Shown piece after piece: positions 6,541 through 14,662 of a stretch of DNA of 64,000 nucleotides. Below the pieces are notes generated by a model that was not told the DNA's origin, did not search any database, and saw nothing but the letters and a program-made list of their open reading frames with translations. The first letter of the stretch is position 1, and each line of letters begins with the position of its first letter. The position numbers were made by a program, and so were the translations under genes. The stretch is from Arthrobacter sp. NEB 688 (lineage in GTDB: Bacteria; Actinomycetota; Actinomycetes; Actinomycetales; Dermatophilaceae): assembly GCF_013201035.1 (NCBI RefSeq), contig NZ_CP053707.1, positions 2,046,001 to 2,110,000 of the forward strand. The letters run 5' to 3'.

Positions 6541-9002
6541 GCGACGGGCTGCCCACTCGCGCACGGGTGGTCGTCATCGGCGGGGGAGTCATCGGCGCGT
6601 CGGTGGCCTACCACCTCGCCCACCTCGGCGAGACCGACGTCCTCGTCCTCGAGCAGGGCACCCTGTCGTGCGGGACGACCTGGCACGCGGCGGGGCTCGT
6701 CGGGCAGCTGCGCGCGAGCGAGGCCGCCACGCGCCTCGTGCAGTACTCGACCGAGCTCTACGGCCGGCTCGAGGCCGAGACCGGGCTCTCGACCGGCTAC
6801 CGGGTCTGCGGCGGTCTCACCGTCGCCCGCACCCCCGAGCGGATGGTGCAGCTGCAGCGCACCGTCGCCAACGCCGCTGCGTACGACCTGGACTGCGAGC
6901 TGCTGACCCCCGCGCAGGCCGCCGAGCGCTACCCGCTGCTGCGCACCGACGACCTCGTCGGGGCCATCTGGCTGCCGGGCGACGGCCGGGCCGACCCCGC
7001 CGACCTCACGCAGGCGCTGGCCCGCGGGGCGCGGCAGCTCGGCGTGCGCATCCGGGAGCGGGTGCGGGTCACCGGGCTCGCCCTCGAGCAGCGCGGGGAC
7101 CGGCGCCGCGTCACGGGCGTCGTCACCGACCGGGGCGAGGTCGAGTGCGAGGTCGTCGTCAACGCCGCGGGGCAGTGGGCGCCCCTCATCGGGGCGATGG
7201 CCGGGGTCGGGGTGCCGCTGCACTCGGCCGAGCACTTCTACGTCGTCACGGGGCAGGTCGACGGCGTGCACCGCGACCTGCCGGTGCTGCGCGACCCGGA
7301 CGGCTACACCTACGTCAAGGAGGAGGTCGGGGGCCTGCTCGTCGGTGGCTTCGAGCCGGAGGCCAAGCCCTGGGTCGCGCCCCAGGACATCCCGTACCCG
7401 TTCGAGTTCCAGCTGCTCGAGGAGGACTGGGAGCACTTCTCGGTGCTCATGGACAGCGCGGTCCACCGGATGCCGGTGCTCGCCGAGACGGGCATCCGCA
7501 AGTTCTACAACGGCCCCGAGTCCTTCACCCCGGACAACCAGTTCATCCTCGGCGAGGCGCCGGCGTGCGACGGCTTCTTCGTGGCCGCCGGGTTCAACTC
7601 GGTCGGCATCGCGTCGGCGGGGGGAGCCGGCCGGGCGCTGGCCGAGTGGGTCGTCGCGGGGGAGGCGACCTCCGACCTGCTCGCGGTCGACCTGCGCCGC
7701 TTCCCGTCGGTGGCCGCCAACCCGACGTGGCTGCGCTCGCGGGTCGTCGAGGTGCTCGGCCTGCACTACGCCGTGCCGTGGCCCAACCGCGAGCTGACCT
7801 CCGGTCGGCCGCAACGGTGCTCGCCGGTTCACGACCGCGTCGCCGCGCTGGGCGCCGTCTTCGGCACCCGCAACGGCTGGGAACGGCCGCTCGTCTTCGC
7901 ACCGACCGGCGAGGAGCCCCGGCTGGAGTACTCGTGGGAGCGCCCGTCCTGGGCGGACTGGTGCGACGCCGAGCAGCGCGCCACGCGGTCGGCGGTGGCC
8001 GTCTTCGACCAGACGTCGTTCAGCAAGTACCTCGTGAGCGGCCCGGACGCGCTGGCCACCCTGCAGTGGACGTGCACGGCGGACGTCGACGTGCCGGTCG
8101 GCCGCACCGTCTACACCGGCATGCTCGACGAGCGGGCGGCGTACCAGGCGGACGTGACCGTCACCCGCACCGGACCCGAGGAGTTCCTCGTCGTCTCGAG
8201 CGCCGCGACGACCGAGCGCGACCTCGACCGGCTGCGCCGCCACCGCGTCGGCCACCCGACCGTCGTCGACGTCACGAGCGCGTACGCCGTCCTCGGGGTG
8301 ATGGGGCCCCGCTCGCGCGAGCTGCTCGCGCGGCTGACCCCCGAGCCGCTCGACGACACCGCCCACCCCTTCGGCACCTCCCGCGTGCTGCCGCTCGGGC
8401 GGGCGATGGTGCGCGCCACCCGCATGACGTACGTCGGCGAGCTCGGGTGGGAGCTGTACGTCCCGACCGAGCAGGCCGCCGTCGTCCACGACGCGCTGCT
8501 CGAGGCGGGCGCCGACCTCGGCGCCGTGCCCGCGGGCTACTCGGCCATCGAGGCGCTGCGCCTCGAGAAGGGGTACCGCGCCTTCGGGCGCGAGCTGACC
8601 CCCGAGGTGACGCCGCTCGAGGCGGGCCTGCTCTTCGCCTGCGACCTGCGGGAGGGCTCGGACTTCCTCGGGCGGGCGGCGCTGGAGGAGCGCCGGCGGC
8701 GCGGGGCGGCCCGACGGGTCGTCTCCGTCGTCTGCGGCGAGCCCACGGCGTGGCTCTGGGGCGGCGAGCTGGTCCTGCGCGACGGCGAGCCGGTCGGGCA
8801 GGTGACGAGCGCGGCGTGGGGAGCCACCGTCGGCGCGGCGGTCGGGCTCGCCCTCGTCGGTGACCGGACGGGTGGCACGGCGGCCGACGGGTGGCTCGGC
8901 TCCGGGCGGTGGGAGGTCGACCTCGCGGGGGAGCGGCTGCCCCTGACCGTCTCGCGGCGTCCGCCCCTCGACCCACGGGCGGCGCGGACGGTGGCGCCGT
9001 GA
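6537..9002 (+). CDS. FAD-dependent dehydrogenase with GcvT domain (dimethylglycine/sarcosine dehydrogenase family)
   Basis: An 821-residue two-domain enzyme. Residues 10-40 hold a Rossmann FAD motif (VVVIGGGVIGASVAYHLAHL). GTTWHAAGLVGQLR near residue 46 contains the histidine that binds FAD covalently in dimethylglycine dehydrogenases. The DAO-type catalytic domain runs to about residue 410 (FNSVGIASAGGAGRALAEWV). The remaining 400 residues are a GcvT/aminomethyltransferase domain with YVGELGWELYVP, AIEALRLEKGYRAFGRELT and EVTPLEAGLLF, which binds tetrahydrofolate and captures the released one-carbon unit. Relatives demethylate dimethylglycine or sarcosine. The ATG overlaps the upstream stop (ATGA). 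In this cluster it could remove N-methyl groups from an amine before gamma-glutamylation; the substrate is not determined. Confidence 0.85.
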   Translation: MSDGLPTRARVVVIGGGVIGASVAYHLAHLGETDVLVLEQGTLSCGTTWHAAGLVGQLRASEAATRLVQYSTELYGRLEAETGLSTGYRVCGGLTVARTPERMVQLQRTVANAAAYDLDCELLTPAQAAERYPLLRTDDLVGAIWLPGDGRADPADLTQALARGARQLGVRIRERVRVTGLALEQRGDRRRVTGVVTDRGEVECEVVVNAAGQWAPLIGAMAGVGVPLHSAEHFYVVTGQVDGVHRDLPVLRDPDGYTYVKEEVGGLLVGGFEPEAKPWVAPQDIPYPFEFQLLEEDWEHFSVLMDSAVHRMPVLAETGIRKFYNGPESFTPDNQFILGEAPACDGFFVAAGFNSVGIASAGGAGRALAEWVVAGEATSDLLAVDLRRFPSVAANPTWLRSRVVEVLGLHYAVPWPNRELTSGRPQRCSPVHDRVAALGAVFGTRNGWERPLVFAPTGEEPRLEYSWERPSWADWCDAEQRATRSAVAVFDQTSFSKYLVSGPDALATLQWTCTADVDVPVGRTVYTGMLDERAAYQADVTVTRTGPEEFLVVSSAATTERDLDRLRRHRVGHPTVVDVTSAYAVLGVMGPRSRELLARLTPEPLDDTAHPFGTSRVLPLGRAMVRATRMTYVGELGWELYVPTEQAAVVHDALLEAGADLGAVPAGYSAIEALRLEKGYRAFGRELTPEVTPLEAGLLFACDLREGSDFLGRAALEERRRRGAARRVVSVVCGEPTAWLWGGELVLRDGEPVGQVTSAAWGATVGAAVGLALVGDRTGGTAADGWLGSGRWEVDLAGERLPLTVSRRPPLDPRAARTVAP

Positions 9003-9018
9003 CAGACTCGACGCCACG

Positions 9019-9040
9019 AAAGGTCCGAAAGGGGACCTTT
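9019..9040. promoter_or_regulatory. Operator of the catabolic cluster (site 2), before the GntR gene
   Basis: AAAGGTCC (9019-9026) and GGACCTTT (9033-9040) form a perfect 8-bp inverted repeat with a 6-base spacer, 22 bp in all. Its length and half-sites match the 22-bp core before the permease (3864-3885). It lies 17 bases after the dehydrogenase stop codon and 46 bases before the GntR start, fitting autoregulation by the GntR protein. Confidence 0.6.
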
Positions 9041-9085
9041 GCCGGCGGCGTCGCCGGTGCGACCGACGAGGACGGGAGGAGCGGC

Positions 9086-9808
9086 ATGGGTGACCCCGCC
9101 GTCGTCACGCACCTGCCGTCGGCCATCCTGCGCCAGACCCCCGGCAACCCGTTCGAGACCACGGTCGAGCAGCTCGCGACGGCCATCCGGCTCGGGGTCT
9201 TCTTCGACGGTGACCAGCTGCCGCCCGAGCGGGAGCTCGCCGAGCGGATGGGGGTCGCGCGCGGCACCCTGCGCGACGCGATCGCGGCGCTGCGCGACGC
9301 CGGCCTCGTGACGACGCGGCGCGGCCGCGGCGGCGGCTCGGTCGTCACCTACACGGTCCCCGCCCCGGGCAGCGCCGGCCCGGTGCGGCGCGGCGCGACG
9401 CTCCTCGACGCGCTCGACTTCCGCCGGGTCGTCGAGCCGGGCGCCGCCTGGCTCGCGGCCACGCGCGACCTCTCCGGGGACCAGCGGACCTGGCTCTCGA
9501 CGTGCCTGCGCGAGACCACGGAGGCGGCCGACCCGGGCGCCCACCGGCTCGCCGACAGCCGGCTCCACCTCGCGGTGGCCACCGTGTCCGGGTCTCCCAT
9601 GCTCATCGAGGCCGTCACCCGCGCGCAGGCGGCGCTCGGCGAGATGCTCGGGGCGATCCCCGTGCTCCGCAAGAACATCCAGCACTCGCACGACCAGCAC
9701 CAGGCGGTCGTCGATGCGATCCTGACCGGGGCGGCCGACGACGCGCGGACCGCCATGGAAGAACACTGCGACGCCACCTCCGCACTCCTGCGGGGGCTCA
9801 TCGGATGA
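9086..9808 (+). CDS. GntR-family regulator, FadR/FCD subfamily
   Basis: A 240-residue regulator. The N-terminal winged helix (residues 15-85) contains LATAIRLGVFFDGDQLPPE followed by RELAERMGVARGTLRDAI, AALRDAGLV and TTRRGRGGGSVV. The C-terminal all-helical FCD effector domain has the metal-ligand pattern: DSRLHLAVATVSG and SHDQHQAVVDAIL, with ARTAMEEHCD at the end. FCD proteins usually repress uptake/catabolic operons and release DNA on binding a small acid or intermediate. The ATG at 9086 has GGGAGGA six bases upstream. Upstream in-frame codons would run through the operator at 9019-9040. It lies in the middle of the cluster and overlaps the next gene's alternative start by ATGA, so it is the obvious cluster regulator. 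Confidence 0.88.
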   Translation: MGDPAVVTHLPSAILRQTPGNPFETTVEQLATAIRLGVFFDGDQLPPERELAERMGVARGTLRDAIAALRDAGLVTTRRGRGGGSVVTYTVPAPGSAGPVRRGATLLDALDFRRVVEPGAAWLAATRDLSGDQRTWLSTCLRETTEAADPGAHRLADSRLHLAVATVSGSPMLIEAVTRAQAALGEMLGAIPVLRKNIQHSHDQHQAVVDAILTGAADDARTAMEEHCDATSALLRGLIG

Positions 9809-9822
9809 CCGGGAGGACGACC

Positions 9823-11208
9823 ATGACGACCCCGACCCACCGCGGCGGACCCCCGCAGCTGACCCTCGAGCAGCTGCGCAGCGACGTCGCCGACGGCACC
9901 GTCGACACGGTGATCGTCGCGTTCACCGACATGCAGGGACGGCTGCAGGGCAAGCGGCTCCACGCCGCCTTCTTCCTCGAGCACGTGCTCGACGCGGGCA
10001 CCGAGGGGTGCAACTACCTCCTCGCGGTCGACGTCGACATGAACACGGTCGACGGCTACGCGATCTCCTCGTGGGAGCGTGGCTACGGCGACATGCTCTT
10101 CGACCTGGACCTCTCGACGCTGCGCCGCACGCCGGCGCACCCCGGGTCGGTCACCGTGCAGTGCGACCTGTCCTGGCTGGACGGCTCCGGCGAGGTCGCC
10201 CAGTCGCCGCGGACCATCCTCAAGCAGCAGGTGGCGGCGGCGCAGGAGAGCGGCTGGGGCGCCTTCGCCGGCACCGAGCTCGAGTTCATCCTCTTCGAGG
10301 ACTCCTACGAGAGCGCGTGGGACCGCCGCTACCAGGGCCTGACGGGCGCCAACCGCTACAACGTCGACTACTCGATCCTCGGCGGCAGCAAGGTGGAGCC
10401 GGTGCTGCGCGAGATCCGCAACGAGATGTACCGCGCCGGGATGACCGTCGAGTCGGCCAAGGGGGAGTGCAACCTCGGCCAGCACGAGGTCGGCTTCCTC
10501 TTCGACGACGTGCTGCGCACCTGCGACAACCACAGCGTCTACAAGACCGGGGCCAAGGAGATCGCGGCCCGCCACGGCCAGTCGCTGACCTTCATGGCGA
10601 AGTACGACGAGCGCGAGGGCAACTCCTGCCACGTCCACCTGTCGCTGCGCGGCGCCGACGGTGAGATCGTCTTCGCCGACGACGAGCGCGAGGGCGGGCG
10701 CTCGGAGCTCTTCGACCACTTCCTCGCCGGCCTGCTCGCGACGATGCGCGAGCTGACGTACTTCTACGCGCCGAACATCAACTCCTACAAGCGCTTCGCG
10801 GCCGGTTCGTTCGCCCCGACCGCGGTCGCGTGGGGCACCGACAACCGCACGTGCGCCCTGCGCGTCGTCGGGCACGGCGCCGGCCTGCGCGTCGAGAACC
10901 GCGTGCCCGGTGGCGACGTCAACCCCTACCTCACGGTGGCCGCGATGATGGCCGGTGGCCTGCACGGCATCCGCGAGGGCCTCGAGCTCCCCCCGGTCTG
11001 CGAGGGGAACGCCTACACGGGCGACTACGACCACGTCCCGAAGACCCTCGCGGAGGCTCGGGACCTGCTCGCCGGCAGCGCGGTCGCCCGCGCCGCGTTC
11101 GGCGACGAGGTCGTCGACCACTACGTCAACGCCGCCGACGTCGAGATCACCGCGTTCACCGCGGCCGTGACCGACTGGGAGCGGGTCCGCGGATTCGAGA
11201 GGCTGTGA
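9823..11208 (+). CDS. Glutamine-synthetase-like gamma-glutamyl ligase (polyamine/ethanolamine type)
   Basis: A 461-residue member of the glutamine synthetase superfamily. Visible GS motifs: VAFTDMQGRLQGKRL near residue 35, GTELEFILFEDSYE (first metal-binding glutamates) at about 147, ESAKGECNLGQHEVGF (second metal site) at 210, NSCHVHLSLR at 267, and SFAPTAVAWGTDNRTCALRV near 330. Compared with GlnA it lacks the adenylylation-site sequence near the C-terminus. Homologues such as Streptomyces GlnA3 and GlnA4 join glutamate to polyamines or ethanolamine with ATP. The ATG at 9823 has GGGAGG at 9811-9816; an ATG at 9805 overlapping the GntR stop is the alternative. The neighbouring ALDH and gamma-glutamyl-GABA hydrolase support a gamma-glutamylated intermediate pathway rather than nitrogen assimilation. 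Confidence 0.85.
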   Translation: MTTPTHRGGPPQLTLEQLRSDVADGTVDTVIVAFTDMQGRLQGKRLHAAFFLEHVLDAGTEGCNYLLAVDVDMNTVDGYAISSWERGYGDMLFDLDLSTLRRTPAHPGSVTVQCDLSWLDGSGEVAQSPRTILKQQVAAAQESGWGAFAGTELEFILFEDSYESAWDRRYQGLTGANRYNVDYSILGGSKVEPVLREIRNEMYRAGMTVESAKGECNLGQHEVGFLFDDVLRTCDNHSVYKTGAKEIAARHGQSLTFMAKYDEREGNSCHVHLSLRGADGEIVFADDEREGGRSELFDHFLAGLLATMRELTYFYAPNINSYKRFAAGSFAPTAVAWGTDNRTCALRVVGHGAGLRVENRVPGGDVNPYLTVAAMMAGGLHGIREGLELPPVCEGNAYTGDYDHVPKTLAEARDLLAGSAVARAAFGDEVVDHYVNAADVEITAFTAAVTDWERVRGFERL

Positions 11209-11218
11209 GGACCCACCG

Positions 11219-12604
11219 ATGAGCACCACCACGCACGAGGTCGTCGACCCGGCGACCGAGGAGGTCGTCACGACCGTCACGCTCGCCGGGGTCGAGGAGA
11301 CCGACGCCGCGGTCGCGCGGGCCGTCGAGGTCGGCCCGGCCTGGCGCGCCGTGTCGCCCGCCGACCGCGGGGCGCTGCTGCGCCGCTTCGCCGACCTCGT
11401 CGAGGAGCACACCGAGGAGCTCGCGCGGCTCGAGGTCCGCAACGCCGGGCACACGATCGGCAACGCCCGCTGGGAGGCCGGCAACGTCGTCAACGTCCTG
11501 CGCTACTACTCGGCCGCGCCGGAGCGCCTCTTCGGGCGGCAGATCCCCGTCGCGGGCGGCCTCGACGTCACCTTCCGCGAGGCGCTCGGGGTCGTCGGCA
11601 TCATCGTCCCCTGGAACTTCCCCATGCCGATCATGGGCTGGGGGATGGCCCCGGCCCTCGCCGCCGGCAACACGGTCGTCCTCAAGCCGGCCGAGCTGAC
11701 CCCGCTCACGGCGATGCGCATCGGCGAGCTCGCGCTCGAGGCCGGCCTCCCGGAGGGCGTCCTCCAGGTGTTGCCGGGCGCCGGGGCGGTCGTCGGCGAG
11801 CGGTTCGTCACGCACCCCGACGTCCGCAAGATCGCCTTCACCGGCTCGACGCGGGTCGGCCAGGGGATCATGCGTGGCGCCGCCGAGCACCTCAAGCGGG
11901 TCACGCTCGAGCTCGGTGGCAAGTCGGCCAACGTCGTGTTCGCCGACGCCGACCTCGACAAGGCCGCGGCCGCGGCCCCGATGAGCTTCCTCGACAACGC
12001 CGGCCAGGACTGCTGCGCGCGGACCCGGATCCTCGTGCAGCGCAGCGTGTTCGACACGTTCATGGAGCGGTTCGAGGCGGCGCTGCACGAGGTCGTCGTC
12101 GGCGACCCGGGTGACGAGGCGACGCAGATGGGCCCGCTCGTCAGCCAGCGCCAGCGCGAGACCGTCCGCGGCTACGTCGACGGCACCGACGGGCACGACG
12201 CCGTCGACGTCGCCTTCCGCGGCAGCGCGCCCGAGGGCGCCGGCTGGTGGTACCCGCCGACCGTCGTGCTGCCCACCGGCACCGGCGACCGGATCTGGCG
12301 CGAGGAGGTCTTCGGGCCGGTCGTCGCCGTCCTGCCGTTCGAGGACGAGGCCGAGGCGGTCGGGATGGCCAACGACAGCGCCTACGGTCTCTCGGGCTCG
12401 ATCTGGACGCGCGACGTCGGGCGGGCGCTGCGCGTCTCGCGCGGCATCGAGGCGGGCAACCTCTCGGTCAACAGCCACTCGTCGGTGCGCTACTCGACCC
12501 CCTTCGGCGGGTTCAAGCAGAGCGGCATCGGCCGTGAGCTCGGCCCCGACGCCCTCGACTCCTTCACCGAGGTCAAGAACGTCTTCATCTCCACCGAGGA
12601 CTGA
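11219..12604 (+). CDS. Aldehyde dehydrogenase, gamma-glutamyl-aminoaldehyde type
   Basis: A 461-residue NAD(P)-dependent aldehyde dehydrogenase. The nucleotide-binding segment is GIIVPWNFPMPIMGWGMAPA. The general base Glu lies in RVTLELGGKSANVVF near residue 231. The catalytic cysteine is C265 in NAGQDCCARTRILVQ. The C-terminal GIEAGNLSVNSHSSVR and TPFGGFKQSGIGRELG are class-typical. PuuC-like enzymes oxidise gamma-glutamyl-aminoaldehydes formed from putrescine; the Streptomyces ethanolamine route uses an analogous step. It starts 10 bases after the ligase gene, with GTGAGGAC before the ATG. The next gene follows after 53 bases with GAGGAGAG. Substrate is inferred from neighbours. Confidence 0.86.
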   Translation: MSTTTHEVVDPATEEVVTTVTLAGVEETDAAVARAVEVGPAWRAVSPADRGALLRRFADLVEEHTEELARLEVRNAGHTIGNARWEAGNVVNVLRYYSAAPERLFGRQIPVAGGLDVTFREALGVVGIIVPWNFPMPIMGWGMAPALAAGNTVVLKPAELTPLTAMRIGELALEAGLPEGVLQVLPGAGAVVGERFVTHPDVRKIAFTGSTRVGQGIMRGAAEHLKRVTLELGGKSANVVFADADLDKAAAAAPMSFLDNAGQDCCARTRILVQRSVFDTFMERFEAALHEVVVGDPGDEATQMGPLVSQRQRETVRGYVDGTDGHDAVDVAFRGSAPEGAGWWYPPTVVLPTGTGDRIWREEVFGPVVAVLPFEDEAEAVGMANDSAYGLSGSIWTRDVGRALRVSRGIEAGNLSVNSHSSVRYSTPFGGFKQSGIGRELGPDALDSFTEVKNVFISTED

Positions 12605-12657
12605 GCACCGCACCACCCCGACACCACCCACCGCACCACCAGCACCGAGGAGAGAAC

Positions 12658-13425
12658 ATGTCAGGCAGGCTCGCGGGCAAGGTCGCCGTCGTCACCGGCG
12701 GCTGCTCCGGCATCGGCCTCGCGACCGTGCGTCGCTTCGCCGAGGAGGGCGCCACCGTCGTCGTCGCCGACCTGGCGGACGAGGCCGGGGAGGCCCTCGC
12801 CGCCGAGATCGGCGGCACGTACGTCCACTGCGACGTCGCGTCCAAGGACGACGTCGACGCCCTCTTCGCCACGGCGAAGGAGAAGCACGGACGGGTCGAC
12901 ATCGCGTTCAACAACGCGGGCATCAGCCCGCCGGACGACGACTCGATCCTCGACACCGACCTCGACGCCTGGCGCCGGGTGCAGGAGGTCAACCTCACGT
13001 CGGTCTACCTCTGCTGCAAGGCGGTCATCCCGATGATGCGCGAGCAGGGCGGCGGCTCGATCATCAACACCGCGAGCTTCGTCGCGGTCATGGGTGCGGC
13101 GACGTCGCAGATCTCGTACTCGGCCTCCAAGGGCGGCGTGCTCTCGATGACCCGCGAGCTCGGCGTGCAGTTCGCCCGCGAGGGCATCCGCGTCAACGCG
13201 CTCTGCCCGGGCCCGGTCAACACGCCGCTGCTCAAGGAGCTCTTCGCCAAGGACGAGGAGCGGGCCGCGCGCCGGCTCGTCCACGTGCCGATGGGTCGCT
13301 TCGGGGAGCCGGAGGAGATGGCGAACGCCGTGCTCTTCCTGGCCTCCGACGAGTCGAGCTTCATGACCGCCTCGACGTTCCTCGTCGACGGCGGCATCTC
13401 GGGCGCGTACGTCACCCCGCTCTGA
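12658..13425 (+). CDS. Short-chain dehydrogenase/reductase
   Basis: A 255-residue classical SDR. The NAD(P)-binding motif is VVTGGCSGIGLATVRRF (TGxxxGIG) at residues 12-28. The NNAG motif is FNNAGIS near residue 84. The catalytic tetrad is visible as Ser in INTASFVA and Tyr/Lys in YSASKGG near residue 158. FLVDGGISGAYVTPL is at the C-terminus. GAGGAGAGAAC precedes the ATG at 12658. It is often called 3-oxoacyl-ACP reductase by annotation pipelines, but in this cluster it more likely oxidises a hydroxyl to a carbonyl, for example gamma-glutamyl-ethanolamide to the aldehyde used by the preceding ALDH. That role is inference. Confidence 0.85.
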   Translation: MSGRLAGKVAVVTGGCSGIGLATVRRFAEEGATVVVADLADEAGEALAAEIGGTYVHCDVASKDDVDALFATAKEKHGRVDIAFNNAGISPPDDDSILDTDLDAWRRVQEVNLTSVYLCCKAVIPMMREQGGGSIINTASFVAVMGAATSQISYSASKGGVLSMTRELGVQFAREGIRVNALCPGPVNTPLLKELFAKDEERAARRLVHVPMGRFGEPEEMANAVLFLASDESSFMTASTFLVDGGISGAYVTPL

Positions 13426-13433
13426 GGCCCGTC

Positions 13434-14180
13434 GTGCCCACGCGCCGTCCCGTCGTCGGGATCACCTGCTACGTCGAGGACGTCGACCGCTTCCCCTGGG
13501 TGGGGCAGCGCAGCGTCGTCCTGCCGCACCGCTACGTCGCGCAGGTCGAGGCGGCGGGCGGCGTGGCCGTCGTCCTGCCGCCGCGCCCGGACGTCGACGA
13601 GGCCCTCGCCCGCTCGGTCCTCGAGCGGCTCGACGGCCTCGTCGTCGCCGGCGGGGCGGACGTCGAGGCGGGGCGCTACGGCGCGCAGCCGCACCCGACC
13701 TCCCAGGCGCCGCGGCCCGACCGCGACGCCTGGGAGACGGCCCTCGTCCGGGCCGCCGAGCAGGTCGACCTGCCCGTCCTCGGCATCTGCCGCGGGATGC
13801 AGGTGATGGCGGTCGCCGACGGCGGGACTCTCGAGCAGCACCTGCCGGACCGGGTCGGCCACGAGGCGCACTGCCCGAGCCCCGGCGTCTACACCTCGCA
13901 CCACGTCGACCCGGTGCCGGGCAGCCTCCTCGCGGCGATCGTCGGGGAGCTGCCGCTCGACGTGCCGACCTACCACCACCAGGCCGTGCTGGCCTCCTCG
14001 CTCGAGGGCTCGGGCTGGGTGCCGGCCGCGTGGCACGGCGACGGCACGCTCGAGGCGATGGAGGACCCGCGGGCGCGCTTCCGGCTCGGGGTCCAGTGGC
14101 ATGCCGAGGAGGGCGAGCTCGCCGACCTCTTCGCCGCACTCGTGCGAGCCGCATCGGACGTGGCGGCGCTGCGTCCCTGA
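13434..14180 (+). CDS. Gamma-glutamyl-gamma-aminobutyrate hydrolase family protein (peptidase C26)
   Basis: A 248-residue class I glutamine-amidotransferase-fold hydrolase of the PuuD type. The nucleophile elbow is LGICRGMQVMAV with C119. The catalytic histidine is H223 in GVQWHAEEGE, with the acidic partner two residues on. VVAGGADVEAGRYG near residue 75 is typical of PuuD. The enzyme removes glutamate from gamma-glutamyl-GABA or an analogous product, ending a gamma-glutamylated catabolic pathway. It starts at GTG, nine bases after the SDR stop codon, and closes the co-directional cluster. A hairpin at 14176-14198 spans its stop codon. The true acyl product depends on the unknown substrate of the cluster. 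Confidence 0.86.
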   Translation: MPTRRPVVGITCYVEDVDRFPWVGQRSVVLPHRYVAQVEAAGGVAVVLPPRPDVDEALARSVLERLDGLVVAGGADVEAGRYGAQPHPTSQAPRPDRDAWETALVRAAEQVDLPVLGICRGMQVMAVADGGTLEQHLPDRVGHEAHCPSPGVYTSHHVDPVPGSLLAAIVGELPLDVPTYHHQAVLASSLEGSGWVPAAWHGDGTLEAMEDPRARFRLGVQWHAEEGELADLFAALVRAASDVAALRP

Positions 14181-14198
14181 GCGGGAGGCCGGCTCAGG
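14176..14198. terminator. Hairpin between convergent hydrolase and marR genes
   Basis: CCTGAGC (14176-14182) and GCTCAGG (14192-14198) form a 7-bp stem with nine loop bases. It spans both stop codons, so it can serve transcripts from both sides. No U run is present. Confidence 0.45.
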
Positions 14199-14613
14199 CG
14201 CGGGCGTCCTGCCCGAGCTCCTCGAGCACCCGACGGAATGTGGCGTAGCGCCGCGGCCCGACCTCGGCCGCGAAGTCCTGCTCCGCCTGCGCCATCGCCT
14301 CCCGCGCGCGGCCGAGCAGCCGCGCGCCCTCCGGCGTCAGCCGCACCCGACGCACCCGCCGGTCGCCGGGCTCGGCCTCGCGGGTCACGAGACCCGCGGC
14401 GGTCAGCTGCGTGACGAACTGGCCGCACCCCTGTTTGGTCATCCCGAGCCGGTCGGCGAGGCTGGTGACGCTGGCGCCCTCGGCCGGCACCGCGTCGAGG
14501 ACGCGGACGTGCGAGAAGCGCAGACCGGAGCCCAGCAGGCCCGCGACCTCCGACCGCAGGCGTCCGAAGAGCCGCCCCAGCAGCTCGGGGAGGATCTCCT
14601 TGACGTCGGTCAT
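14194..14613 (-). CDS. MarR-family transcriptional regulator
   Basis: A 139-residue winged-helix protein. The recognition region is SVTSLADRLGMTKQGCGQFV (residues 48-67), followed by the wing AGLVTREAEPGDRRVRRVRL and the dimerisation helix LLGRAREAMAQAEQDFAAEVG. The D-R-R in the wing is conserved in MarR proteins. It is transcribed away from the APH-like gene at 14663, and its ATG overlaps a perfect palindrome (14613-14625), so autorepression and control of the divergent gene are likely. Ligand unknown. The C-terminal end converges on the hydrolase gene. Confidence 0.87.
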   Translation of the reverse strand: MTDVKEILPELLGRLFGRLRSEVAGLLGSGLRFSHVRVLDAVPAEGASVTSLADRLGMTKQGCGQFVTQLTAAGLVTREAEPGDRRVRRVRLTPEGARLLGRAREAMAQAEQDFAAEVGPRRYATFRRVLEELGQDARA

Positions 14614-14625
14614 AAAGTCACTTTA
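14613..14625. promoter_or_regulatory. Probable MarR operator overlapping the marR start codon
   Basis: TAAAGT-C-ACTTTA is a perfect 13-bp palindrome, unusually AT-rich for this window, in the 49-base gap between marR and the APH-like gene. Its first base is the first base of the marR ATG (minus strand). TAAAGT can also act as a -10 box for marR, which would make its mRNA nearly leaderless. Confidence 0.55.
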
Positions 14626-14662
14626 CCGTCTGGACGGACAACCGACTTCAGGAGGAGGGGGC

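Noticed and set aside
6387-9017. An 876-codon minus-strand frame opposite the FAD/GcvT dehydrogenase
   Set aside because: Same antisense artefact. The plus-strand product has complete FAD and GcvT motifs.
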